64,000 nt of DNA from Actinomucor elegans (Eukaryota; Mucoromycota; Mucoromycetes; Mucorales; Mucoraceae), in the NCBI GenBank assembly GCA_026027325.1, contig JAMSLZ010000012.1:558001-622000 (forward strand). Reading direction: 5' to 3'. Both the position numbers and the translations under genes were made by a program. Below are positions 23,124-35,086 of this stretch, in pieces; the stretch's first letter is position 1; each line of letters opens with the position of its first letter. The notes under the pieces were generated by a model. The model did not search any database. It was not told the origin of the DNA and saw only the letters and a list, made by a program, of their open reading frames with translations.

Positions 23124-25097
23124 CTAATTTTTTAAGGGAAGAGGTAAGAGAGGTTTATACGTAGTCTTTTTACTATAATTATTGAGCTTTGTCTTGATCC
23201 ATTCCTTGATACCATACAATGATTTATGTCCTGTTTTACCATTAATAGCTTTACTAAATGAAACATCGCTGTTTAATCTAATTAGGAACTCGGCAGCAGT
23301 AGTTATACTCAAACTGGATGGGGTGCCCTGGTTTTGATTCGTAAGGTTATTACGATTTCCGTTGATCAAATTAGCGAGAGGGTCGATCAAGTATTCAAGA
23401 CCTTTTCTGACATGAGGCAATGTCTGATCCCAAACAACATCATCTCGAATAAGATCAGCTACAGAGTCAATGACGGGGTAGGATTTGGCAGGATTATAGA
23501 GCACGTTAACGATAGATTCAAGATGTTTCTCAAAGAGAGCACGATATTTGGGAACATTTAATACGGCCACCATAAGAGGTCTAGATTTCACCCCATCATA
23601 ATTAGTATAATCGCCTACGGAGATCTTTTTCATGTTGACGGGACCGCTACCCATGATATAATCATAGTCCCAGGTAATCCAGATGAAACGGTTTTGAATA
23701 GGGCATTTATACAAAAAGTAATTGTTAGTATTATGAAGATAGCCATCCCAGAAACCGTGAATGAATTCAAAAGCCATACTATATAAATTGAAGATTAAAA
23801 TATTGAGTATTTGCAACTAGACTGATGATACATCTACTTACGATACAAGGAAACCTTCAACATCAATCTGTTTCTCCCATAGGGGGACTGTAGCAGATAT
23901 GGCAGTAGCATTGGCAGTCTTTTGAAAGTTTCTTTGTTCTTGAATGAATTTAGTGAAACTAATGATATCATTCAGGCTCTCTACACCTTCTTCAGATTTT
24001 TCAGAAACAGAATAAGCGGAAGATTGGTAGGCCGATGGGTCATCTCCCTTGTAGGACAAATCTGCACGCGTGGAGTCTTTACTACCGCCTTCACCTTCGT
24101 ACAGAATACCATGAGCATAATCCTTTGATCCAGCAGCAAACTCATTGGCGAGCCAAGTCTTGTCATACTTTTCAAGAAGAGAAAACAAACCAACAGCTCT
24201 ATCATTTAAGAATACTCTATCATGGACATTTAGTATACCAAACACACACACACACACACACACAAAATAAAAGAGGATCTGTTTTATCATACCTGACATA
24301 AGAAGCTCTGGTTGCAGGCTGGTTTGCTGCATTCAACATTTCAGTAGCCAAGTATTCACGCATATAACTTGGATCACTCACAGTAGTGCGCAACTTTAGT
24401 TTTCTATATCCACCGAGATCTTCGCCCTTCTTGTTGAGTTTGATATTGTAAGCAAATTTGGTAAATTGTCTAGAAGAACGACCACCAATTTCAAATTTGG
24501 CATTAGGAAACACCTTGACAGTATTTGTGCTAATGTAAGTTACATTGGCAGCAATATCGATTTCTTGCAGATAACGTTTGTGAATCGTATCGATATCTGA
24601 CTGCTTGGCCATGATATGAATGGTTGGGATTTCACCAATTGGATGCAAATCTTCAAAGTCGGGACGACGATTAAAGTTTTTAGTGATACTGGTGATAGTT
24701 TCAAACGATACCATTTCCTTAGTATTCCAGTTTCTTCCGAAGAACTCGTTTACAGTGTTCTTGGAGACGGCTGCTCTTGAAAATTTTTCACGCTCAACGA
24801 TCGTGGTTGTACCTCGCTTAAGTTTAGCATAATAATAAGGACGATTACCGGGAGCGCTGCCTTGAAGCAGGATGTGGCTTTGAACTGAAGGTTTCAACAC
24901 ATAGACTTTGTTATCGACAACAACGCCAGTGTCTGTAGATGGGGAATTAAGGATAACACTGTATACAATATCAATTGCAATGACAGCTTGTACCAAGATA
25001 CCTATTGTTGATGTGTTAATAGCTTGAGCTTGTTAACCAAGAATTGAGTCTTACAAAGCAGCGTGAAAGCGTATACCAAAGTAGTTACGCTTTTCAT
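23124..25097 (-). CDS. CotH-like kinase family secreted protein (copy 1)
   Basis: Exons 25055-25097, 24293-25001, 23842-24216 and 23124-23778 encode 593 residues; introns are 53, 76 and 63 bp with matching phases. A signal peptide is assembled across intron 1 (MKSVTTLVYAFTLLC + ILVQAVIA). CotH landmarks: NTVNEFFGRNWN, GEIPTIHI, FEIGGRSSRQF..YNIKLNK, KLRTTVSDPSYMREYLATEM, VFLNDRAVGLFSLLEKY and the metal-site-like WDYDYIMGS. In Bacillus CotH is a protein kinase of spore coat proteins; in Mucorales some CotH proteins are surface invasins. No GPI-type hydrophobic tail is visible, so this copy looks secreted. Intron 2 carries an AC repeat. A TATAAAAGG lies about 70 bp upstream of the start. Paralogue: the gene at 36961-38769. 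Confidence 0.88.
24242..24264. repeat. AC dinucleotide microsatellite inside an intron
   Basis: About 11 AC units wholly inside intron 2 of the CotH-like gene (24217-24292), between the donor and the probable branch site. Confidence 0.9.
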
Positions 25098-25518
25098 ATT
25101 AATTTAATCAAGTATAGAGGATAAAAAAGAGGATAATAGCCCTAAGTGATCGATCTCCTTCACCTTTTATAAAGATTCTGCAGCAGGGCTAATCCCAAAT
25201 TAGAAGGTCAGATTCTAAGCTGCAGACGGGCATGGTTATTGATTCCAAGATTCATTACTGCGTTCCACGCGTCTTTTATAAGTAATCTATCACCTTTTTC
25301 ATTGTATCATTTATACGTAATCTTCTCGGAAGTTCATTTAAAGCGCGGTTATTTAATGCAGATCATCCTCTATCTTCTATGAGGTTATAATACTCCCTAT
25401 TATGTAATTCACTATGTATGAGGATGCAATATTACTATCTATATAATTCGTTGCTGCTTATTTATTCACATTATATACGTGTATTCATATGATTTCTAGC
25501 GTATGATTCATACATGAA
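25098..25518. promoter_or_regulatory. upstream region of CotH-like gene / 3' flank of ARL5 gene
   Basis: 421 bp. On the minus strand a TATAAAAGG box lies at about 25160-25170, placed for transcription into 25097. No further gene. Confidence 0.45.
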
Positions 25519-26424
25519 TCATGATCCTGCAATCTGCAATACAATCCAATCCAATCCTTCATATAACCTACAAATAACGTTTCGTTAAAATTTTGCATGG
25601 TCCCCTCGAATTATGTATTACCCATCTCCTGTTAATGCAGAACATGCCTAATTTGAATCCAAAAACGCGTTTTCAATTACTATTTTGTGGGGTATCAACG
25701 AACTCTTTTTTTTTTTGCGAACGTACCTGGATATGCCACTGTCTATCTTTGAGTTTACTCAGACCTAATGCTTCAGAAATCTTGGCTGCCCCTAAAGAGC
25801 CCTTTACATCTTGCTTGTTTGCAAGCACAAGTAAGCTGGCATTTTGTAGTTGCTACAAGTATATTAATATATCTTCTATAATCCAAAATAAAAGCTTACA
25901 TCGCTTTCCATCATTTGATGCAATTCCTGTTCTGCTAGATGAAGTCGATTGATATCTGTACTGTCAATTACCATAATTACGGCCTAATGTATATAAATCA
26001 CCATTTACTCTTTTAAAACTTGCTCAACCATCTCTACTGCGTACCTTTGTGTCAACATAATATGTTTTCCATGTACTACGTAGAGATTCTTGGCCTCCAA
26101 TGTCCTAATTCCAATTCACATTATTTTAATTTGCTTTTTCTGGCATATTCAAATGAATTTACAGTACCCACATGACAAACTTCAGATTTTTGTACTCTAC
26201 TTCTTCGACATTACTACCAATAGTTGGAGTAGTTGTGACTACTTGGTTCATTAATCTACCAATTGAACGTGAGATGGACTTTATTTTTTTTTCAAGAATG
26301 TACTATTTTCTTACAGTTTGTACAATATAGTTGTTTTACCAGCATTGTCGAGACCAACAATAATGATCTTTACTTGAGTCTTTGAGAATAACTTGTTCCA
26401 TAAGTTACTAAATAGGATACCCAT
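25519..26424 (-). CDS. ARL5: ARL5-type small GTPase
   Basis: Seven exons: 26315-26424, 26168-26255, 26045-26104, 25900-25983, 25727-25852, 25622-25647 and 25519-25567. They join without a frame error to 180 residues, the family length. The sequence opens [13 protein letters not shown]; Gly2 is a myristoylation site. Then come GLDNAGKTT (P-loop), [10 protein letters not shown] (switch I), [13 protein letters not shown] (switch II), NKQDVKGSL and [17 protein letters not shown]. The SNVEEV and WDIGGQES signatures separate ARL5 from ARF1 and ARL1. ARL5 acts on trans-Golgi membranes in endosome-to-Golgi retrieval, recruiting GARP in animals. Exon 6 is 26 nt, so an unspliced reading stops early at GDG. 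Confidence 0.93.
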
Positions 26425-28069
26425 AGTGCTATGGTTGGGTTTATAGACGAGGGACAAAGCTTAAACTATTTAATGCACCCACAATCAGATCTATTCGCGC
26501 GTCAAGGCGCCACCATTCGGTGTTTAAATTACCAGTTAAGGTACCCATCTGCTTCAAATCTTTGAAACTATAACCAATTGTTAGCTTTCAAATTTTATTT
26601 TGAAGACATGGATCTTAAGATTGGCAGCCTTCATAATCGTAGTAATGTTTATACTAGGTTTATATAGAGAGAGAGAGAAAGCGAGTACTGTGAGCACAAT
26701 ACTAGAAAACCAAAAAGCTGGAAGAAACTCATATAATTCCATTGTTTCAAATTTAGCAAAACACGATATTGGCACCACTAGATTTTCTATATATTTCTGT
26801 TAAGTAAACATGTGTCTATTGAAACATTCCATTCTAACAGTATTGCTCAAAAAAAAAAAAAAAAAATTTAAATTATTCAATAACCGCGTCCCCTAATGAG
26901 CCCATATGTCGTTTATTTGAGGGGTTCGCAGTGAATGTATTAAATGATCGGCAGCCAGTACAAATAGATAATGATATTCCGTTATACAAGGAGCAAGGTT
27001 TGCTCAGAATTGAAACAGGAAAAAATTGGTTTGAGTTATGATCTTATTTTCCATGACCAAAACCTATCAATCCAAACATTCTTTTAACAAAGTTTGAAAC
27101 AAAATTAATGTAAAGGTCAAATGAAATTCATGAGGTAACAGACTATTCTGGGGAATTGTAGATATGTGCAACCCTTTTTCTGAAAAATAATGTATAGCTC
27201 ACATATTTTATTAAAATAAAATCCACAAAGACCATCAATCTATATTTTCAAGTATACCGAAATTATGCTATTGATGAACTATGCCTTAAAATGTTCCCTT
27301 CAAGCTCTACCAAAAAAAAAAAAAAAAAAGGAAGGGATCGTGAGAAAATTGGATCCAAGTGTGTACTTGCGATTTTTTTCATTTCCAACATTTCTGCATT
27401 TCTCATCCGATTTTAGCCCAATGTCGCATCTGATCATCAACACATGCTCATAATAAACTACTGTATCTATTGGAACTATTTATCATCTGAACGGACCAAT
27501 TTAGCTTCATTATAGTTTTGTAATGATTAAAAAATACATGTTTTTCATGTAAACTAGCAATAGATCTAATGATCAGTATATCTCTAGACTGATTTCGGTT
27601 CAAAACTGCATCAGATGTCTACTACGTGTTCAGAATGAAGCGGTAAATCTAGTATAACCATTAGTTTACCAAAAACACAGTGATATCATTGTACTTTCGC
27701 ATTTGACATTAGACTACGTGCATTCATACTACCTGGATTTATAAATCTATCATATGTATCCCGTTGAATGATCTTGGTCAAATGCTACTTGTGATATTAG
27801 GTAGTTTATACTCAAGATGAGTTACTGTATCTATAAGAAACTTTTGCCTGACTGAATCTCAACAAATATTTATATTTGTTGGTTGTTAGCAGCGAAATGT
27901 ACACTTATGTCATACTATAAAGTATTACCGGCTTATTAGCCCACTTACAGCTGTAGTGATCTTAAGATGCACTTTTAATGTGAGGGCTTATATTTTTTTC
28001 AGATCCTGCTATGGAAAGTGAGTCAAGATATAAACGAATGAGGTTTGCCAAATATAACTTTATTTACAT
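26425..28069. other. intergenic
   Basis: 1.6 kb of AT-rich DNA. Short open frames near 26608-26801 (+) and 27265-27453 (+) have no recognisable content; the second runs through a poly-A tract encoding lysines. Poly-A tracts lie at about 26850-26867 and 27312-27329. Nothing else seen. Confidence 0.55.
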
Positions 28070-30724
28070 TTATTCTTCCATATTGTAAATGCTATTCCAA
28101 TAATCAAGCAATTCCTTTATATTTTTTCTATCAGAGGAATGAACTTGTAGCATCTTTTCAAGTAAGGTTTGGAAAATAGCATTATCTACATTATCTCGTA
28201 TAGCTATTCTGACGTGCTGTCTCATATCATCATTAAACGTGATCAAGTTTTTGACTAGTTTGTCATCTTCAAATAAGAGTAGACCACCAGTAGCTACAGT
28301 ATAAATCACACAACCAAGGGACCAGATGTCCAATTTTTCTTCGTCTATATTGGGTAAAGTAATTTCGCCTTGTTCGTTAATGATTTCAGGCGCAGTGAAA
28401 GGTGAACTAGGTGGCAGTACTCTTTTGCTTCTTGTTGTACCTCGTCGCTTTAAAGAATGAGCATATTCGAAATTACCCAGTCTCCAGTCTGTGGCTTTTA
28501 GTTCATGATCAAAGTAGAACGATCTTAGATCAATAGCTAAGTGAACAAATTTGTGGCTGTGTAACGCTTCCAGGCTTCGCAGTATCGAGTAGATTGACCA
28601 AATTTTGTAGTCGACATTGTTATAGTCAATAAAGGACCATCTATTCTTTTCAAATAGCAAGTGATGTAAAGAATGCTCAGGAATGACAGGCGAAGTGATC
28701 CAGATATATTGGTAGTTGAAGTGAGGTGTGGGCGTGCTTAGCACAATAGCCCTTTCACTGCTGATAACATATGTTTGTGGTTTCCCATCTTTAGTTTTTG
28801 ATATGCGAATAGCAGTAAATACTGAGCGAACAAATGTATCCAAGTGCGCTGCCGAAAAGTAATGAACAGTATGTTTGGTGCCATTGCTAGCATCAAAGGC
28901 TCGAACAGCATATCCATCCTTCAAATAAGTGACACGTTCATCGGCTGAAGAAGTGTATAATCCGCTAAATAAGAACAATGGACCATTGATATCAGGCTCT
29001 AACTGAAGTAGCTCTTCGGAGGACAAATTAGCGTAGTCAATTGAATCACCGCTGTACGACAATGGACGAATATCGGGGCGGCTTCCATCGTGATACTCTT
29101 CAGGAATAGATGTGGCTTCTTGTAAGATGCTACTTGTATGACTATGATTATCTTCGTTCTTTTCTTTTGGGCTCTCGATATATGGCGCCAAAAAATCTTC
29201 AGCTTTGAAAGACCTTGTTGTTATTTCTCTAGTGCCATAGTTGCGCTTTCTCTCTTTTCTTTTTCTTGCTGCATAAAACAAAAGACCAGCTATTATGGCA
29301 ACAAATGCAATTACACCAATAACAATGCCTGCAATAGCGCCGCCACTCAACTGGCCTGGCGATGAATTTGCTGCAGCATCACTTGGAAAAGGTGTCTCCA
29401 AAATAGAAGGGCTTCCATTCTCTGTCGTAACCATAAAACCTTGAGAATCATTGTAAGAAATAAAAGTATAATCATAGGGAGGAGATTGATTATCATTCGA
29501 AGAAGGTACCAACACTGCAGCCATTGGGAATGGGTCACCAGCTTTGTTCACAACCTGGCCACTATGATAATAATATGCACTATCAGAAGAAGTCTGGGAA
29601 TTGCTATCATCTATTTCCACTGCACGTTTGTGAATAGTATTGCTACGTATTTCACCTACTCAGTAAGAAAAAAAAAGACTTAGAGCTATTAATCAATGCA
29701 ACTTTAAAAAACAGGCTCTTACTCTTTGGTAGTTTACGGTCTTTCGATAAGTGATCGGTTGATGGGGTTGGACTGGAACTCGGACTTGGACTCTCATCAA
29801 TTCTGGATTCATCTTGACCTGAAAGATGAGACAAGTTACTTTTTGACTTCGAGGCACGACTTTTGAAAACGAGTGTTATATTGTCTTGTTTGTCAGTTAT
29901 TAAATCGGTATAGTTGGTTAGCGCAAGGTTATGATTGATTAAATGAAGCTTCCTAGTTTCTGGATGATAAATAGAAATATATGCCATTGTTCCATTACTG
30001 GATAACATCACTTGACCAGTGGTTGCGTTTGTCAATCCCACCGAGTTCAAATTGGTACGAATCTCGCTCTGACTGTATTGTCGCTTGTCTAGCCTGTACT
30101 CATTAATAGTTGAATCTTGAATAAAATAAAGAATTTGTGCTTCAGGACTTCCAGCTGCTAAAATCCCAGTTTCCGAGATATGTGCCATAGCATAGTGTTC
30201 GATAGACGTGTTCAATCTTACTAGATTAAGTGATGTTCGATTGCTAGTTGTCGAGGTAGCGATATAAGCCAAGCCTGCTGTCTTGTTTGTATCTGCAAGA
30301 TATACCAATGAAGATAGTCTCGCGTCGGGTGGCAGAGAGCCGACAGCCTGAAACAGTTGGGTACCATTGTTTAGCAGCTGCAGTGAATATATGACTGAAG
30401 TATTATTTTTAGGTGCTGAAATGCCTTTTCATAAAAAGAATGGATACTATACTTAGTATGATGGGTATTCAAAATGAGATCATTTTTTTACATACTGTCA
30501 AAACTTAGATAGATAGAAGAACTGCTGCTCGCGTAAGTACATAGGCCTCCGAAGCTATATTCTGTAGCATTTGGGAAGTTACTGATGCTGGATAAGGGCA
30601 ATGAGAACTTCTTTGTTTGATCACTGTTATAGACGTTGAAATCATAGTCTCGACTGGTGCTACTATTCTTTGATATGAATACTAGTTCCTTTAGATGATT
30701 GTATCCCGAACAAGCAATGGACAT
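28070..30724 (-). CDS. receptor-like transmembrane pseudokinase
   Basis: Exons 30496-30724, 29723-30415 and 28070-29655 encode 835 residues; introns are 80 and 67 bp. The first ~390 residues look extracellular: many N-glycosylation sequons, beta-rich Y/S/T/N sequence with propeller-like repeats, then an S/P-rich stalk. One TM helix lies at about 412-435 (GIVIGVIAFVAIIAGLLFYAA) followed by RKRKERKR. The C-terminal ~270 residues have kinase-fold landmarks but lost catalytic residues: AVRAFD at the VAIK lysine site, HLAIDLRSF instead of HRDLKPxN, TDWRLGNFE instead of DFG. APE and DIWSLGCVIY remain. Catalysis is therefore unlikely. A good acceptor (TTTATAG at about 30730) just before the ATG suggests an unplaced upstream exon with the signal peptide, so the true start may lie upstream. 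Confidence 0.72.
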
Positions 30725-31218
30725 AATAGCTATAAAGAGAAGAAAAGGATGAAAGAATTGAAAAACGCGAAAATAGGCTTTTTGTTCAGGAAGATATGGG
30801 CTTAGTTTGAGTAAAGGTTTTGCTCAGTCATGCTGTCATAAACAAATTCTAAGCCCAGTATTGATGTGATCAAACAAGTTAAGGCACAGGGCTCGCGTAG
30901 CACGATGAAAAACCTTAAAAGTTTCTGCATTACAAATAGCGATCTTCGGTTTGTTCATAGTAAACTTTCTGTCAGATGCAGGACTATCTAATAAATGGTA
31001 CAGCATCAGATAAGGGACTATGACCTGTTTGCGTGTCTAGATATAAGCATTTTTATTTTTATTTTTATTTAAAGGCGGTCAAATCAGGGTATTTATCCTT
31101 GTAACTTGAGTCCCAAATGCATTTACCAGGTTAATAGAGTTTCACAGATCAAGCTTTAATCTTTACTTAGGAAAAAGGATCAGACTGCGCATACCCATCT
31201 TTAATTGATACCAGCTCT
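30725..31218. other. spacer upstream of the receptor-like gene
   Basis: 494 bp. The part next to 30724 contains a pyrimidine-rich 3' splice site on the minus strand, so it may include a missing 5' exon. A T/A-rich repeat (ATTTTT units) lies near 31050-31070. No other gene. Confidence 0.45.
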
Positions 31219-33080
31219 TCATTTTGAGGCGTAAAACTCGCTATTAGTCAATACAGACTCTTTTTCTACTTCTTGTATCATATCTATTTCTCTTGCTGGT
31301 TCCTTATCTTGAGGTCGAACAATAAATTTGCCTCGTTCTCCAGTGAAAAAGAATACATAAGGCGCACATGCGGCTAGGAAAGCACCCATGACAATACACA
31401 TATTAAAAAAGCCAATCTTACCATACAAAAATCCGCCTAACAAAGGGCCTACTAAGCCACCAAGCGCAAAAGCAATATTAAACAGCGCGTAACTCATGCC
31501 CTGGCCTGAATCACCGTTATCAGGATTGAGTGAATCAACAACGTAAGCCAACTCTGGTAGTACAGGTGTGATAAAAGCGAAGGCCGTGAAACCCTGTATG
31601 GCGAAAATGACGATCAATGGTATTATACCTCCCGGTGTAGAACTGCTTGGGATACCAATAAGGAACATAGTGATGGCGCAGATAACAAGAGTACTGAAAG
31701 CTACTACTTTAGGGCCGTATTTATCAGTAATCACGCCAGCTAAAGGTGTAGCAATAAATGTAGGAATGACTTGCGCTAAAAATACGAGACCAATCTGACT
31801 GGAGTTGTATCCCCATTCAGTAGAAAGGCGTACTGTTAAGGTAGGTTCGAAAACATTATATACACAGCCATTAGCAAAAGCCAACAATAAGCCAGCAATC
31901 AATCGATGTTGACGTAAAAGCTGGAAAATGGTCACATTGTGCTTCTTTTTATCCTTGATATCGCTGTCATTTTCAGCTACTGGAACGACTACTGCTGAAG
32001 GTTTGATAGCTGACTCCTTAATACTACTAATGTCTTTTACAAACCATTCGGCAGGTCGGTTTCTGCGCTCTACTAACAACAGACGCAGTATCAAATCAAC
32101 GCCGGCTAAGCAAATACATAATATAAATGGCGCTTTGTATCCAGCAGAATGATAAAGAGCTAAAGGATAATATTAAGTCTGGATATGACTCATCTTATTC
32201 CGCTAAACTTACCGCCTAACAATAATATATTTTTGATTAGTTCAGCGTGATTACGGATATCATAGGTGAGTAAAGCTTACCACCGATCGGGCTTCCACAC
32301 ACAAGACCTGCAGAATGAAATAATAAAACACGGCCCATCTAGTATTGGTGAGGAATTTAGCACATCCACTGCATCTAGAATATGAATAAACGAACCTGTG
32401 TACCTAACTCTTCCAGTGGAAATGTATCTGCAATAAGGCACATACCCAAAGTCCACACGCAAGCATCGGAAAATCCTTGCAAGAATCGAGCTAGTAATAG
32501 TTGCCAGTATGCATTTGCAAACAAAAATAAAAATGTAGCTCCCAGTAAGCCAACTATTCCGGCTACCATTGGCCATTGTCGATGTTGCATACGATCAGCT
32601 GGCAAAGTAATAGAGATCAGTAACTAAACAGTTAGATTCTTCACTGCACATTTCATTACCTAAAAAACCTAATATTGGAGATCCCACTAAAAGACCTACA
32701 GCAAACAACGCCAATAAGATACCTGTATCTTTAGATACACTAGATTCATCCGATATCACATTGGTATATGTATCCGATCCGGAATTAGGCGAGCTACCAT
32801 TTCGCAAAGCATCAATAACAAAGGGCACTAGTAATGATAACTGATCTATAAGTTGTACTTGTGATACTCAAATTATCAAAAAAAAAACACACGTACTGAT
32901 AGGTACAATGATACTATAGACTATCATCTAACAAGAATTAAATCAATAAGTTTAAGTCATTGTGATATATAACAAGTAGAAATATAAGTTTACATCTGTA
33001 AACAGTGACATGGATACTGTTACCATCACATATAGATTCGAAGATCTAAAGCGAACAAAGATGGGCTTTCTTGCTGCCAT
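31219..33080 (-). CDS. major facilitator superfamily transporter (DHA1/vesicular-amine-like)
   Basis: Exons 32994-33080, 32897-32927, 32660-32845, 32396-32598, 32281-32338, 32213-32215 (3 nt) and 31219-32159 give 502 residues. Twelve hydrophobic segments are apparent. Motif-A-like sequence after TM2 is GFLADRMQHRQW, with its counterpart in the second half GVITDKYGPKVVAF. TM1 ends TDMIVYSIIVPI and the first half closes with LGTQMGRVLLFHSAGLVCG. The second half begins after a long loop (~200-270) and resembles the first. Fungal DHA1 carriers of this shape export drugs, polyamines or toxins by proton antiport; the substrate is unknown. The donor of intron 4 is a weak GTTCGT, accepted because it restores LGTQMG. 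Confidence 0.87.
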
Positions 33081-34039
33081 AATTTGATACAGTATACAGT
33101 AAAAGGAAGTACAAAAGGGAAAGTTTGATCGTTGATCTTAAATAGCAGTAATACTTCACTGTGACAGTCAATGTGTAATCAAGTTTAGTGACTTTTTCCA
33201 AGGTATCGGGTATCAGAAAAGGAAAATATACCTATTTTTGACGAGGGACTTGAAACTTCTATTATATTTGAAAGCCTGTAATGTTTGTATTCTGAGCAAG
33301 CTTTTCTGCTTTAGTAAAAAAAAAACAAAAAAAAACAAATCGCTACTCAATAACATAATAATGACAGACAGCCTACAACTAAGGGAGACTTGTAGACCAT
33401 GAAGGATAATAACGCATAATTCATCAACCTAAATGAATGAAAGGGCACTTGGGTAAAACGATGCTATATAATTAGTCGTTTATTGAGTACTCAAAACGAA
33501 TGTATTATATCAATCAAGACATTTTACAAATGGTATATATATATATATATAAATCAAGCCTAATTTATCTTTCTCTTAGCAGAGAAAAATTGAGCTGTTT
33601 GGTATCACTGTCCATAGTTCAAATTGATAGTCTGATCTAGCTAAAGGGAGACATGAGTTTCAATTATGCTATGCCATATTATCACCAAAAGGTAATCTTA
33701 CTTTTGTTTATGTTACTCATCTACTTGACATCGAACATTGATTGTGATTCTCTTCTTGAACTTAGAACCCAAAAAAATAAATAAATTGTATTACTCATCT
33801 TGGCTGTGGCCGAAGTTGATTTTATATACAAATACAGCATCTAATTTTGCAGTCTATCCAGTTTCTATTACAAAGAGCATGCAGACTTCTTCTATCTACA
33901 CTACGTCTGTTTTTTTTTTTTCAATCACGAGCAACACTACTACAGCCAATACCGTTAATGTGCGCCTATCATTCCTGCCAATTGAGTTTATTTGGGGAAT
34001 TATCAGAAAGTAAGATTTAATCGATTTTTTAAGCATCAG
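33081..34039. other. intergenic
   Basis: No gene seen. Homopolymer A stretches near 33317-33340 and a TA run near 33535-33551. The first ~100 bp probably hold the MFS gene promoter. Confidence 0.55.
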
Positions 34040-34690
34040 GTTGGTATTAACACATATGTGTAGCAGCTTGTGCGATCATCCATCCCATTGGAGTAACAAT
34101 CCAGCTGAAACCAGCTGTATCTAATAACTTGAAAAGAAAAAACTATGCATTCGTTGGTTTTATGGAGCTTACCAGATGTCAAAGTAATCCTGAAGCTTCA
34201 TCTTTTACTAATAAAAAAAACTATTTATATCTGGAGTATTCGAGACAATATCTTAATTCATTATCACCATTTACAAAATCTGACTATTTCTGGGTGGCCT
34301 ACTCTCTCAGACCTCGCTTTCCTAGTCCCGTTTATCCAATTCAATCGGCAGCACCTAAATCTGCGCCATCTGCGATTGGTTGAAGGACAGGAAAACCAAA
34401 TTTACATCGCTGAACGGCGCTGCATTTGGTAAATTGATATTGCAGTGGTCAGAACTTGGAGAGCTTCCAGTGATTAGACCTAATATTCAATTACAAGCTG
34501 ATACTTTGCTGCAAATGTTTAGTAATGAATCAGATCAAAATTGATTTCGACTAAATCACATTTGCAAACGTCTCTCAAGCCTTTAACTATACCCTTAAAA
34601 GAACATGGTCAAGTGAACATTTAACAAGCCTGTTTCAATTATGTTCTGGTCTTTATTTCTTGGACATTGTACCTGATTCAAGTAAATTCC
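34040..34690 (+). pseudogene. possible degenerate F-box/LRR-like gene fragment
   Basis: Different forward frames give LRR-looking pieces in sequence: CSSLCDHPSHWSNNP, LQNLTISGWPTLSDLAFLVP, NRQHLNLRHLRLVEGQ, LGELPVIRPNIQLQADTLLQ and LTSLFQLCSGLYFLDIVPDS. These are separated by stops and frame changes with no splice signals that would join them. Composition fits the many F-box/LRR genes of this group, but no complete domain is present. It may be random similarity. Confidence 0.35.
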
Positions 34691-35086
34691 TGAATATATA
34701 TTATGGAGAAGAACGTCAAAGCGGATGAAAACTGTCCAAAGTCCGAAGATGCAGTTTTTAACGCCTGTTCTCAAGATCACAAACGCGAACTGACAACCTA
34801 TTTTCAAAAAAAAAAGTCAAGTTTATATAAAGGAAGAAACTTGAATACGATAACATTGTTATTTACAGGCTTTCAAATCAATAAAATATTTTGATTAGTT
34901 TATAATTTGCTTTTGAAGTATTGAGATTTGTCATTGTTAAGAATCCTGCGAATCAAATCTTGAGCTTGATTGGGTAAGCAAGCTTATTCAGCAGTCCAAA
35001 GTGAAGACAGTCAGCCATTAGTAGCGATGACAAATCTGTTCTCTCACCTCTTCTTTCTCTTTTACTTGAATATCAAATAAATCAAA
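34691..35086. other. spacer upstream of riboflavin synthase
   Basis: About 400 bp. The last 60 bp are CT-rich (TCTCACCTCTTCTTTCTCTT), a common start-proximal context in this window. Confidence 0.5.
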
